Assembly (NCBI GenBank): GCA_035760645.1
Contig: DASTSO010000153.1
Location: 1-28,754, forward strand
Source: DASSTY01 sp035760645
GTDB lineage: Bacteria; Gemmatimonadota; Gemmatimonadetes; Gemmatimonadales; GWC2-71-9
Direction of reading: 5' to 3'
DNA: 28,754 nucleotides
Made by a program: the position numbers and the translations under genes. The notes beneath the pieces are model-generated. The model did not search any database and was not told the DNA's origin. It saw nothing but the letters and a program-made list of their open reading frames with translations. Every line of letters begins with the position of its first letter. Within the stretch, counting starts at the first letter, position 1. Positions 1-7,661 of this stretch are shown in pieces.

Positions 1-1
1 A

Positions 2-3000
2 AAGCTCGGCGGCCAGGCCGTAGTGCGCGGCGTCGCCGGAACATGGAAGGACCTGACCGATAACGTGAACTCGATGGCGTCGAATCTCACGAGCCAGGTC
101 CGCAATATCGCCGCCGTGACGACCGCCGTCGCCAACGGCGATCTTTCAAAAAAGATCACCGTGGATGTGAAGGGCGAAATCCTGGAACTGAAGAACACGA
201 TCAACACGATGGTGGATCAGCTGTCGTCATTCGCTTCCGAAGTGACGCGCGTGGCGCGCGAGGTCGGCACCGAGGGTAAGCTCGGCGGTCAGGCCCACGT
301 GGAGGGCGTCGCCGGCACCTGGAAGGACCTCACCGACAACGTCAACTTCATGGCCTCGAACCTGACGACCCAGGTGCGCGGCATCGCGAAGGTCGTCACG
401 GCGGTCGCCAACGGCGACCTCAAGCAGCAGGTCGTCTTCGAGGCCAAGGGCGAGATCGCGACGCTCGCCGACACGATCAACGCCATGATCCTCACCCTCG
501 CCACCTTCGCCGACCAGGTGACGAACGTGGCGCGCGAGGTCGGCATCGAGGGCAAGCTGGGCGGCCAGGCGCGCGTCCCCGGCGCCGCGGGCATCTGGCG
601 CGACCTCACCGACAACGTGAACCAGCTCGCGGCGAACCTGACGACCCAGGTGCGCGCGATCGCCGAGGTGGCGACGGCGGTGACGAAGGGCGACCTGACG
701 CGCTCGATCACCGTCGAGGCGTCGGGCGAGGTGGCGGAGCTCTCGGACAACATCAACGAGATGATCCGCAACCTCCGCGACACGACGCGCAAGAACACCG
801 AGCAGGACTGGCTCAAGACCAACCTGGCGCGCTTCAGCCGCACGCTCCAGGGCCAGCGCGACCTCGCGGCGGTCTCCAACCTCATCCTCTCCGACCTCGC
901 CCCGCTGGTGAGCGCGCACCACGGCGTCTTCTACCTGCGCGAGCAGGGCGGCGACGAGACGCGGCTCACGCTGCTCTCGAGCTACGCCTTCACCGAGCGG
1001 CGCGAGGGCCCGGTGAGCTTCGCGATGGGCGAGGGGCTCGTCGGCCAGTGCGCCCGGAGCAAGCAGCGCTTCCTCCTCACCGACGTCCCGCCCGACTACA
1101 TCCGCATCGCCTCGGGGCTCGGCGAGGCGCCGCCGCGCAACATCGTCGTCCTGCCGGTGCTCTTCGAGGGCGAGGTGATGGGCGTGCTCGAGCTGGCGAG
1201 CTTCGAGCGCTTCGACGAGATCCGCCTCAGCTTCCTCGAGCAGCTCGCCGAGTCGATCGGCATCGTGATCAACACGATCGCGGCGAACATGCGCACCGAG
1301 GCGCTCCTCAAGCAGTCGCAGGCGCTCACCGAGGGCCTCCAGACCCAGCAGCAGGCGCTCACCGACACCAACCGGCGGCTCGAGCAGCAGGCCCGCAGCC
1401 TCCAGCAGTCGGAGGAGCTCCTGAAGAAGCAGCAGGACGAGCTCCAGAAGAAGAACGCCGAGCTCGAGGAGAAGGCGCAGCAGCTCGCGCTCATCTCGAA
1501 GTACAAGTCGGAGTTCCTGGCGAACATGTCGCACGAGCTCCGCACGCCGCTGAACTCGCTGCTGATCCTCTCGCAGATCCTGGCGGAGAACGCCGACGGG
1601 AACCTGACGGAGAAGCAGGTCGGCTTCGCCAACACGATCCACGCCTCGGGCTCCGACCTGCTGGACCTCATCAACGACATCCTCGACCTCTCGAAGATCG
1701 AGTCGGGGACGATGGCCGTGGACATCAGCGCCCAGCCGTTCGCCGACGTGCGGCGGTTCGTCGAGAGCACCTTCGACCAGGTGGCCGCCCAGAAGGGGCT
1801 GGAGTTCGTCGTCGAGCTCGACCCGACGCTCCCGCCGGCGATCCAGACCGACGCGAAGCGCCTGCAGCAGGTCCTGAAGAACCTGCTCTCCAACGCCTTC
1901 AAGTTCACCGAGCGCGGCCGCGTGTCGCTCCGGATCTCGCGGGCCCGCGGCGGCTGGAATCCCGACCAGGGCTTCCTCAACGCCGCGCCGGCGGTGGTCG
2001 CCTTCCAGGTGAGCGACACCGGCATCGGCATCGCCCGGGACAAGCACGCCGTCATCTTCGAGGCGTTCCAGCAGGGCGACGGCACCACCAGCCGCAAGTA
2101 CGGCGGCACCGGCCTCGGCCTCTCGATCAGCCGGCAGATCACCCGCCTCCTGGGCGGCGAGATCCAGCTCGAGAGCGCGCCGGGCGAGGGGAGCACCTTC
2201 ACGCTCTACCTCCCGGTGACCTATCCCGCGGCCGCGCAGGCGGAGCAGGCGCCCGAGCCGGTCATCGAGCGCTCCCGCCCCGTGTCGGCCGCGGCGGTGG
2301 CGGCGGCCACGAAGGCGGGGCTCCCCACGCCGACCCGCGCGGTGGTGGCGCCGGTGGTGGAGGCGAGCATCCAGGACGACCGCAGCGCGATCGCGCCGGA
2401 CGACCGGGTGCTCCTCATCGCCGAGGACGACGCGGACTTCGCCCGCATCCTCCTGGACATGGCGCGCGAGCGCGGCTTCAAGGGGCTCGTCGCCCTCACC
2501 GCCGACCGCGCCCTCGCGCTCGCGCGCGAGTTCCAGCCGTCGGCGATCACGCTCGACCTGCGCTTCCCCGACGCCGACGGCTGGACGATCCTCGACCGGC
2601 TCAAGTTCGATCCGCGTACGCGCCACATCCCGGTGCAGATCATCTCGGTGGACGAGGACTGGCACCGCGGCATGCGGCTGGGGGCGATCGACTTCCTCAC
2701 CAAGCCCGCCACCAAGGAGGCGCTCGCCGGCGCCCTCGGCAACATCCAGGCGTTCGTGGACCGGCAGGTGAAGCGGCTCCTCGTCGTCGAGGACGACGCG
2801 ACGCAGCGCGACAGCATCGTCGAGCTGATCGGGGGCCCGGACGTCGAGGCGGTCACCGTGGCCTCGGGCGCCGAGGCGATCGAGGCGCTCAAGGCGCGCG
2901 AGTTCGACTGCATGGTGCTCGACCTGGGGCTCCCCGACATGACGGGGATGGAGCTCATCACCAAGATCCGCAACGAGGTCGGCCGGCGGCGGCTGCCGAC

Positions 3001-3574
3001 CGTGATCTACACCGGCAAGGAGCTCACCCGGCGCGAGGAGGCGGAGCTGCGGAGCATGGCGGAGGCGGTCATCGTCAAGGACGCGCGCTCGCCCGAGCGG
3101 CTGCTCGACGAGACGGCGCTCTTCCTCCACCGCGACGCCGAGACGCTGCCCGAGCCCAAGCGGCGGATGCTCGAGACGGTGCGCCGCACCGACCCCGCGC
3201 TCACCGGGCGCAAGGTGCTGGTGGTGGACGACGACGTCCGCAACATCTTCGCCCTCACCACCTTCCTCGAGCGGAGCCAGATGCAGGTCGTCTACGCCGA
3301 GCGCGGGCGCGACGGCATCGCCCTCCTGCAGCAGGAGCCCGACATCGACGCGGTGCTCATGGACGTCATGATGCCCGAGATGGACGGCTACGAGACGATG
3401 CGCGAGATTCGGAAGCTGCCCCAGTTCCAGCGGCTCCCGATCATCGCGGTGACGGCGAAGGCGATGAAGGGCGACCGCGAGAAGTGCATCGAGGCGGGCG
3501 CGAGCGACTACATCGCCAAGCCGGTGGACATGGACCAGCTCCTCTCGCTGCTGCGGGTATGGCTGTACCGGTAG
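2..3574 (+). CDS. Multi-HAMP hybrid sensor histidine kinase with GAF and three receiver domains (5' partial)
   Basis: The frame is open to the window edge and the first codons (KLGGQA) continue the HAMP repeat, so the true N-terminus lies outside; residues below count from the GTG at 23. Order seen: three 92-residue HAMP units (about 1-260), a GAF domain (about 277-425), a Gln/Glu/Lys-rich coiled coil (about 428-495), HisKA with His504 in the H-box (MSHELRTPLN), and HATPase_c with an N-box (KNLLSNAFKF), DTGIGI and GGTGLGLS. Three receivers follow with phospho-acceptors Asp845, Asp967 and Asp1114. It should autophosphorylate and pass phosphate within or between receivers. No transmembrane segment or HPt domain is seen in the visible part. 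The soluble HAMP array resembles fungal group III (Nik1/Os-1) kinases. The stop overlaps the next gene, suggesting coupled expression. The family call is secure; the stimulus is unknown. Confidence 0.95.
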   Translation, partial: KLGGQAVVRGVAGTWKDLTDNVNSMASNLTSQVRNIAAVTTAVANGDLSKKITVDVKGEILELKNTINTMVDQLSSFASEVTRVAREVGTEGKLGGQAHVEGVAGTWKDLTDNVNFMASNLTTQVRGIAKVVTAVANGDLKQQVVFEAKGEIATLADTINAMILTLATFADQVTNVAREVGIEGKLGGQARVPGAAGIWRDLTDNVNQLAANLTTQVRAIAEVATAVTKGDLTRSITVEASGEVAELSDNINEMIRNLRDTTRKNTEQDWLKTNLARFSRTLQGQRDLAAVSNLILSDLAPLVSAHHGVFYLREQGGDETRLTLLSSYAFTERREGPVSFAMGEGLVGQCARSKQRFLLTDVPPDYIRIASGLGEAPPRNIVVLPVLFEGEVMGVLELASFERFDEIRLSFLEQLAESIGIVINTIAANMRTEALLKQSQALTEGLQTQQQALTDTNRRLEQQARSLQQSEELLKKQQDELQKKNAELEEKAQQLALISKYKSEFLANMSHELRTPLNSLLILSQILAENADGNLTEKQVGFANTIHASGSDLLDLINDILDLSKIESGTMAVDISAQPFADVRRFVESTFDQVAAQKGLEFVVELDPTLPPAIQTDAKRLQQVLKNLLSNAFKFTERGRVSLRISRARGGWNPDQGFLNAAPAVVAFQVSDTGIGIARDKHAVIFEAFQQGDGTTSRKYGGTGLGLSISRQITRLLGGEIQLESAPGEGSTFTLYLPVTYPAAAQAEQAPEPVIERSRPVSAAAVAAATKAGLPTPTRAVVAPVVEASIQDDRSAIAPDDRVLLIAEDDADFARILLDMARERGFKGLVALTADRALALAREFQPSAITLDLRFPDADGWTILDRLKFDPRTRHIPVQIISVDEDWHRGMRLGAIDFLTKPATKEALAGALGNIQAFVDRQVKRLLVVEDDATQRDSIVELIGGPDVEAVTVASGAEAIEALKAREFDCMVLDLGLPDMTGMELITKIRNEVGRRRLPTVIYTGKELTRREEAELRSMAEAVIVKDARSPERLLDETALFLHRDAETLPEPKRRMLETVRRTDPALTGRKVLVVDDDVRNIFALTTFLERSQMQVVYAERGRDGIALLQQEPDIDAVLMDVMMPEMDGYETMREIRKLPQFQRLPIIAVTAKAMKGDREKCIEAGASDYIAKPVDMDQLLSLLRVWLYR
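29..856 (+). repeat. Three in-frame 276-bp repeats encoding 92-residue HAMP units
   Basis: Units begin at 29, 305 and 581, exactly 276 bp (92 codons) apart, each opening with a G-(V/A)-AG-x-W-(K/R)-DLTDNVN motif and carrying a later V-(A/T)-x-GDL segment. More copies probably lie upstream of the window. The first copy has much lower GC (about 54% over 61-240) than the next two (about 73%), so its codons have not been homogenised with them. Confidence 0.85.
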
Positions 3575-4806
3575 ACGGGGTCCTCCCCCCGGACCCCGCG
3601 CCCCCGCGGGGCGAGGGGCCGGCGGTCCGCGCGGACGACGAGCAGGTCGGCATCCTCCTGGTCGACGACCAGGCCGAGAACCTCGTGGCGCTCGAGGCGA
3701 TCCTCGAGCCGCTGGGCCAGCGGCTGGTGAGCGCGGGGTCGGGGCGCGAGGCGCTGCGCGCGCTCCTGACGCTCGATCCGGCGGTGATCCTGCTCGACGT
3801 CAAGATGCCCGACATGGACGGCTTCGAGACGGCGGCGATCATCCGCGAGCGCGACCGCTCGCGCAACATCCCGATCATCTTCCTCACCGCCGCCGACCGC
3901 AGCGCCGAGCTGGCGCAGCGCGGCTACGAGGTGGGGGCGGTGGACTACCTCATCAAGCCGGTGGTGCCGGAGTTCGTGCGCTCGAAGGTGAGCGTCTTCG
4001 TCGAGCTGGCGAAGAAGACGAACCAGCTCACCCGCCAGGCCGAGCGGCTGCGGGCGAGCGAGCAGGCGGCGCGCGAGCTGGCGGAGGCGCGGGCCGAGCT
4101 CGTGGCCGACCTGGAGCACAAGAACCGCGAGCTCGAGAGCTTCAGCTACGCGGTGAGCCACGACCTCCGGGCGCCGCTGCGGCGGATCGACAGCTTCGGC
4201 CGCGCGCTCGAGGAGACGCAGGCGGCGCGGCTCGACGAGGCCGGGACGAAGTTCGTGCGGCGGATCCGCGAGTCGGCGGGGCAGATGGCCGAGCTGATCG
4301 ACGACCTGCTGCACCTGGCGCGCGTCACCCGCGCCGATCTCCGGCGCCAGCCGGTGGACCTGAGCGCGCTCGTCACCCACCTCGTCGCGCAGCGCCAGGC
4401 GGCGGAGCCCGAGCGGCGGGTCGAGCTCGTCGTGCGCCCCAACGTCGAGGCCGAGGGCGACGCGCGGCTGCTGCGGATCGCGCTCGAGAACCTGCTCGAC
4501 AACGCCTGGAAGTTCACCGCCGGCCGGGACCCCGCGCGCATCGAGTTCGGCATGATGCGCCAGCAGGGCGAGCCCGCCTACTTCGTGCGCGACGACGGCG
4601 TGGGCTTCGACATGGCCTACGCCGGCCGCCTCTTCGGCCCCTTCCAGCGGCTGCACAGCACGACCGAGTTCGCCGGCACCGGCATCGGCCTCGCCACCGT
4701 GCAGCGCATCGTCCACCGCCACGGCGGCCGCACCTGGGCCGAGGGGGTGGTGGGGCAGGGGGCGACGTTCTGGTTCACGCTGGGACGGGCAGGCGGGCGC
4801 CCGTGA
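3559..4806 (+). CDS. Receiver domain-sensor histidine kinase fusion (phytochrome-type kinase core)
   Basis: 415 residues. An N-terminal receiver (about 30-150) has phospho-acceptor Asp80 in ILLDVKMPDMDG and a conserved Lys in YLIKPV. A short coiled coil follows, then HisKA with His201 in YAVSHDLRAPLR and HATPase_c with an N-box (ENLLDNAWKF), DDGVGFD and GTGIGLATVQ. This kinase-core subtype is the one found in bacteriophytochromes and many REC-HK fusions; no photosensory module is present. The ATG at 3559 overlaps the upstream kinase by 16 bp, with no clear Shine-Dalgarno, consistent with translational coupling. Phosphate from the upstream three-receiver kinase could reach this receiver and tune its kinase activity (inference). 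The reading frame stays open far upstream, but only from 3559 onward does it look like protein. Confidence 0.92.
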   Translation: MAVPVDGVLPPDPAPPRGEGPAVRADDEQVGILLVDDQAENLVALEAILEPLGQRLVSAGSGREALRALLTLDPAVILLDVKMPDMDGFETAAIIRERDRSRNIPIIFLTAADRSAELAQRGYEVGAVDYLIKPVVPEFVRSKVSVFVELAKKTNQLTRQAERLRASEQAARELAEARAELVADLEHKNRELESFSYAVSHDLRAPLRRIDSFGRALEETQAARLDEAGTKFVRRIRESAGQMAELIDDLLHLARVTRADLRRQPVDLSALVTHLVAQRQAAEPERRVELVVRPNVEAEGDARLLRIALENLLDNAWKFTAGRDPARIEFGMMRQQGEPAYFVRDDGVGFDMAYAGRLFGPFQRLHSTTEFAGTGIGLATVQRIVHRHGGRTWAEGVVGQGATFWFTLGRAGGRP

Positions 4807-5279
4807 AAGGCCTCGCCCTCCAGCGCGCCCGCCAGACGCTCGGTGCGACGCACCGGGAGCTGGCGGAGTACGCCGACGTCACGCCGAACGACATCGTGCG
4901 CTGGGAGCAGTGCGAGGACGTGCCGCCCGAGTTCGAGCACGAGCTGGCGGTGGCGCTCTGGGCGCTGAAGCTCGAGGCCGCGCTCGCGGCATCGGGGCTG
5001 CCCGAGTGCCCCGTCGTGGCCGCGGGCGACGAGCCCGCGCCGGCGCCGGAGGAGGCCGACGCGCTCCGGGAGCACCTGCGCACCTGCGCGGTGTGCTCCG
5101 CGCGCGAGCGCTACGTGCGCGCGCACGTCGGCCCGCCGCCCCTGCGCGCGACCGGCGCGCGGCGCCTGGGCGGGCGCGTGCGCCGGTTCCTCACCACGCT
5201 CGCGCACTGGCAGCGCACCGCCGCACGCGGCGTCGTGCTCGCCGCCTTTCTCGGCCGCGCCGAGCGCCACTCGAGCTGA
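4803..5279 (+). CDS. Small protein with XRE-like helix-turn-helix and HxxxCxxC zinc-type motif
   Basis: 158 residues, GTG start overlapping the upstream TGA by 4 bp (GTGA). Residues about 3-50 (LALQRARQTLGATHRELAEY, then ADVTPNDIVRWEQ) look like an XRE/Cro-type helix-turn-helix. His91, Cys95 and Cys98 (HLRTCAVC) form an HxxxCxxC motif like that of zinc anti-sigma (ZAS) domains, with another Cys at 69. The C-terminus is Arg-rich with a weak hydrophobic stretch. As the third gene of an overlapping two-component operon it is the only candidate DNA-binding output nearby. The HTH call is moderate and the zinc motif is visible but short; the target is unknown. Confidence 0.75.
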   Translation: MKGLALQRARQTLGATHRELAEYADVTPNDIVRWEQCEDVPPEFEHELAVALWALKLEAALAASGLPECPVVAAGDEPAPAPEEADALREHLRTCAVCSARERYVRAHVGPPPLRATGARRLGGRVRRFLTTLAHWQRTAARGVVLAAFLGRAERHSS

Positions 5280-5306
5280 CCGGGCCCGGGAGGGCCGGAG
5301 GACCCC

Positions 5307-5840
5307 ATGGCCGACCCGCTCGCTCCCCGCGAGACCCCGCTCGTCCGCGAGCTCGGCGACACCGCCGCGCGCCGCCTCGCCCACCTGCGCTCCCTCGGCA
5401 CGCTGCTCGATGCCGCGATCCATGTGCCGGGGACGCCGATCCGCTTCGGGCTCGATCCCATCCTCGGGCTCATCCCCGGCGTCGGCGACGCGCTCGGCAC
5501 CGTCTTCTCGGCCTACATCATCCTCCAGGCCGCGCGCCTCGGCGCCTCGAAATCCACGCTCACGCGCATGATGGTGAACGTCGGCGTGGACGCGCTGATC
5601 GGCACGATCCCCCTCCTCGGCGACGTCTTCGACTTCGGCTGGAAGGCCAACGGCCGCAACCTCGCGCTCCTCGAGCGGCACCTCGCCGAGCCGGCGCGGG
5701 TGCGGCGCGCGAGCCGGTGGTTCGTGCTCGGGCTCGTCGCCCTGCTGCTCGTGCTCGCCATCGCGCTCGTCGTCGGGCTCGGCTGGCTCCTCCTGCACGG
5801 CGGCCGCGTGCTCGCGCACACCTTCGGCGTGCGCGCGTGA
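5307..5840 (+). CDS. DUF4112 family membrane protein
   Basis: 177 residues. The block FGLDPILGLIPGVGDALGTV, followed by GTIPLLGDVFDFGWKANGRN, is the hallmark of DUF4112, small membrane proteins of unknown function. Hydrophobic segments lie at about 45-75 and 95-110, and a strong transmembrane helix at about 135-160. The start is supported by GGAGGA at 5297-5302, 4 bases before the ATG. It follows the signalling operon after 27 bases and may be co-transcribed. The stop codon lies in the 11-bp tandem repeat that leads into the next gene. Confidence 0.85.
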   Translation: MADPLAPRETPLVRELGDTAARRLAHLRSLGTLLDAAIHVPGTPIRFGLDPILGLIPGVGDALGTVFSAYIILQAARLGASKSTLTRMMVNVGVDALIGTIPLLGDVFDFGWKANGRNLALLERHLAEPARVRRASRWFVLGLVALLLVLAIALVVGLGWLLLHGGRVLAHTFGVRA

Positions 5841-5878
5841 GCGTCGCGTGAGCGTCGGGTGAGCGTCGCGTGAGCGAG
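5835..5878 (+). repeat. 11-bp tandem repeat carrying serial GTGA stop/start signals
   Basis: Units GCGTGAGCGTC at 5835-5845 and 5846-5856, GGGTGAGCGTC at 5857-5867 and GCGTGAGCGAG at 5868-5878. Each unit contains GTGA, usable as a GTG start or TGA stop. As 11 is not a multiple of 3, each copy shifts frame. The first copy ends the DUF4112 gene and the fourth supplies the GTG of the hydrolase gene. Confidence 0.85.
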
Positions 5879-6574
5879 CCCGCGGTCTCCGAGCACCACC
5901 TCGTCGTCGCCCGCACCGCGCGCTGGTATCGCGTGGGCGGCGGGACGGACGGACGCGGGCCGGTCGAGACGGTCTGGCTCGTGCTGCACGGCTACGGCGA
6001 CTCGGCCGAGCGCTTCGCGCGCGCCTGCGCGCCGCTCGCGGGACCGGGGCGGCTCGTCGTGGCGGCCGAGGCGCTCTCGCGCTTCTACGTGCAGCCGCCG
6101 GCGTCCTCCGCCTCCGGCGCGGCGCACGCCGCGGCGCGCGTCGGCGCGAGCTGGATGACGCGCGAGGATCGCGCGGCGGAGATCGCCGATTACGTCGCCT
6201 ATCTCGACGCGCTGTACGCGAGCGTGAGCGCCGCTGCGCGCGGGGCGACGTGGCGCGTCCTCGGCTTCTCGCAGGGGGTGGCGACCGCGGCGCGCTGGAC
6301 CGCGCTCGGCGCGGCGCCGGTCGCGCGCCTCGTCCTCTGGGGCGGCGATCTTCCGGGCGACCTGGATCTCGAGGCCCCGGCGGTGCGCGCGCGGCTCGCC
6401 GCCGCGCGGCCGGTCTTCGTCGCGGGCGAGCGTGACGAGGCGGTGCCACCCGCGGTGGTCGAGGCAGGCGCGGCGCGCCTCGCGCGGCACGACATCGGGG
6501 CGCGGCTCCTGCAGCATGCGGGCGGCCACCGGCTCGACCGCGCGCTGCTCGCCGAGCTCGCGGAGGAGCCGTGA
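5870..6574 (+). CDS. Alpha/beta hydrolase, phospholipase/carboxylesterase type
   Basis: 234 residues. LVLHGYGD (oxyanion strand), the nucleophile elbow GFSQG with Ser134, Asp189 in GERDEAVPP and His220 in GGHRLD give a complete catalytic triad in the order of the carboxylesterase/phospholipase (abhydrolase_2) family. No signal peptide, so cytoplasmic. It starts at the GTG in the last copy of the 11-bp repeat; earlier GTGs are out of frame or meet a stop. Its TGA overlaps the sirtuin start (GTGA), so the two are translationally coupled. The natural ester or thioester substrate cannot be read from the sequence. Confidence 0.85.
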   Translation: MSEPAVSEHHLVVARTARWYRVGGGTDGRGPVETVWLVLHGYGDSAERFARACAPLAGPGRLVVAAEALSRFYVQPPASSASGAAHAAARVGASWMTREDRAAEIADYVAYLDALYASVSAAARGATWRVLGFSQGVATAARWTALGAAPVARLVLWGGDLPGDLDLEAPAVRARLAAARPVFVAGERDEAVPPAVVEAGAARLARHDIGARLLQHAGGHRLDRALLAELAEEP

Positions 6575-7356
6575 CGGCAACTGAGTTCCCCATTCCCGAG
6601 GCGGCGGCCGCCGCGCTGCGCGAGGCGGCGGCCGTCACCGTGCTCACCGGCGCGGGGGTCTCGGCCGAAAGCGGGATCCCGACCTTCCGCGACGCGCTCA
6701 CCGGGCTCTGGGCGCACTACCGGCCCGAGGAGCTCGCCACGCCCGAGGCGTTCGCGCGGGACCCGGCGCTCGTCTGGGGCTGGTACCGGATGCGACGCGA
6801 GCTGGTCGCGCGGGCCGCGCCGAACGCGGGCCACGACGCGCTCGCCGAGCTCGAGCGGCGCGTGCCGGACTTCACGCTGGTCACGCAGAACGTGGACGGG
6901 CTGCACCGCCGCGCCGGGAGCGCGCGCGTCGTCGAGCTGCACGGGAACATCCTGCGGGCGCGCTGCTCGCATCCCGGCTGCGCGGCGGCCGGGACGCCGC
7001 TCGAGCGGTGGGACGAGCCCGCTGCCGGCGACGCCCCGCCCCGCTGCGCCGCGTGCGGGGCGGGGCTGCGGCCCGACGTCGTCTGGTTCGGCGAGGCGCT
7101 GCCGGCCGACGCGCTCGCCGCGGCCGCGAGGGCGACGCGGCGCTGCGACGTCTTTCTCTCGATCGGCACCTCGAACGTGGTCGAGCCGGCGGCCTCGCTG
7201 CCGTGGCTCGCCGCCCGCGGCGGCGCGACGGTGCTCGTCGTCAACCCGAGCGCGGCCGGGCAGCAGACGGGGCCGCGGATCCATCACCTCCTCGGCCCGG
7301 CCGGACGCGTCCTGCCGGCGCTGCTGCGCGCCGCGTGGCCCGCCCCCGTGGGCTGA
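6571..7356 (+). CDS. cobB: Sir2-family NAD-dependent protein deacylase (class III/CobB type)
   Basis: 261 residues, a full-length bacterial sirtuin. It has GAGVSAESGIPTFR (NAD binding), TQNVDGLH, catalytic His124 in VELHG, four zinc cysteines (132, 137, 159, 162) and the GTSNVVEPA and VNPS segments of the Rossmann fold. Tyr72 and Arg75 (WYRMRR) match the Y-x-x-R pair by which SIRT5/CobB-type enzymes accept succinyl- or malonyl-lysine. The likely reaction is NAD-dependent removal of acyl groups from lysine, giving nicotinamide and O-acyl-ADP-ribose. GTG start overlapping the hydrolase stop, with GGAGG just upstream. Family certain; desuccinylase preference is inferred from the motif. Confidence 0.95.
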   Translation: MTATEFPIPEAAAAALREAAAVTVLTGAGVSAESGIPTFRDALTGLWAHYRPEELATPEAFARDPALVWGWYRMRRELVARAAPNAGHDALAELERRVPDFTLVTQNVDGLHRRAGSARVVELHGNILRARCSHPGCAAAGTPLERWDEPAAGDAPPRCAACGAGLRPDVVWFGEALPADALAAAARATRRCDVFLSIGTSNVVEPAASLPWLAARGGATVLVVNPSAAGQQTGPRIHHLLGPAGRVLPALLRAAWPAPVG

Positions 7357-7398
7357 GCGGACACAGTCACGACCCTTTCACCTCACCCGGGAGACCCC

Positions 7399-7614
7399 AT
7401 GCGTCCGCTCGCGCTCGCCGGCCTCGTTCTCATGGCGCTCGGCGCCTTTCTCCTCTTCCGCGGCTTCAGCTACACCTCGAAGCGCGACGTCGTGAAGCTC
7501 GGCCCCATCTCGGCGCAGGTCGAAGAGCAGCACACGCTCCCCACCTGGGTCGGCGGCGCCGTGCTCGTCGTCGGCCTCGGGCTCGTGGTGGCGGGGATGG
7601 GGCGACGCGGATAG
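7399..7614 (+). CDS. Small two-transmembrane protein, DUF3185-like
   Basis: 71 residues: a helix at about 5-22, a short polar loop with KRDVVKLGPISAQVEEQ, and a second helix at about 48-66 ending in basic residues. Size, spacing and loop resemble DUF3185-type small membrane proteins of unknown function. GGGAGA lies a few bases before the ATG, and the gap to the sirtuin is 42 bases. Probably real given the RBS and the clean hydrophobic pattern; no function is proposed. Confidence 0.7.
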   Translation: MRPLALAGLVLMALGAFLLFRGFSYTSKRDVVKLGPISAQVEEQHTLPTWVGGAVLVVGLGLVVAGMGRRG

Positions 7615-7646
7615 CTGCCGCCGGCTCGCCACCGCTTCGGCCGCAC

Positions 7647-7657
7647 AGTAGCTTTCC
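7647..7657 (+). promoter_or_regulatory. TAGCTTT motif 5 bases before the Nif3 start, possible -10/leaderless promoter
   Basis: AGTAGCTTTCC lies immediately upstream of the ATG at 7662, where no Shine-Dalgarno can be seen. TA-(N)-CTTT motifs also occur before pepE (19323-19333, minus strand) and before the gene at 27809 (27736-27744). It resembles the TAnnTTTG -7 element of Bacteroidota promoters. Speculative. Confidence 0.3.
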
Positions 7658-7661
7658 ACGC

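Noticed and set aside
227..3130. Long minus-strand open frame of 967 codons opposite the hybrid kinase
   Set aside because: It is a shadow of a GC-rich gene: the product is an Arg/Glu/Leu/Asp-rich string without domains, while the plus strand encodes a clear HAMP-GAF-kinase-receiver protein.
4803..5279. Antitoxin of a toxin-antitoxin pair
   Set aside because: No small toxin-like gene is adjacent; the neighbours are a kinase and a DUF4112 membrane protein, and the zinc-type motif is not typical of antitoxins.
4617..6701. Minus-strand frame of 694 codons across four plus-strand genes
   Set aside because: Low-complexity Arg/Ala/Pro product with no recognisable motif; the plus strand here has domain-bearing genes with coupled starts.
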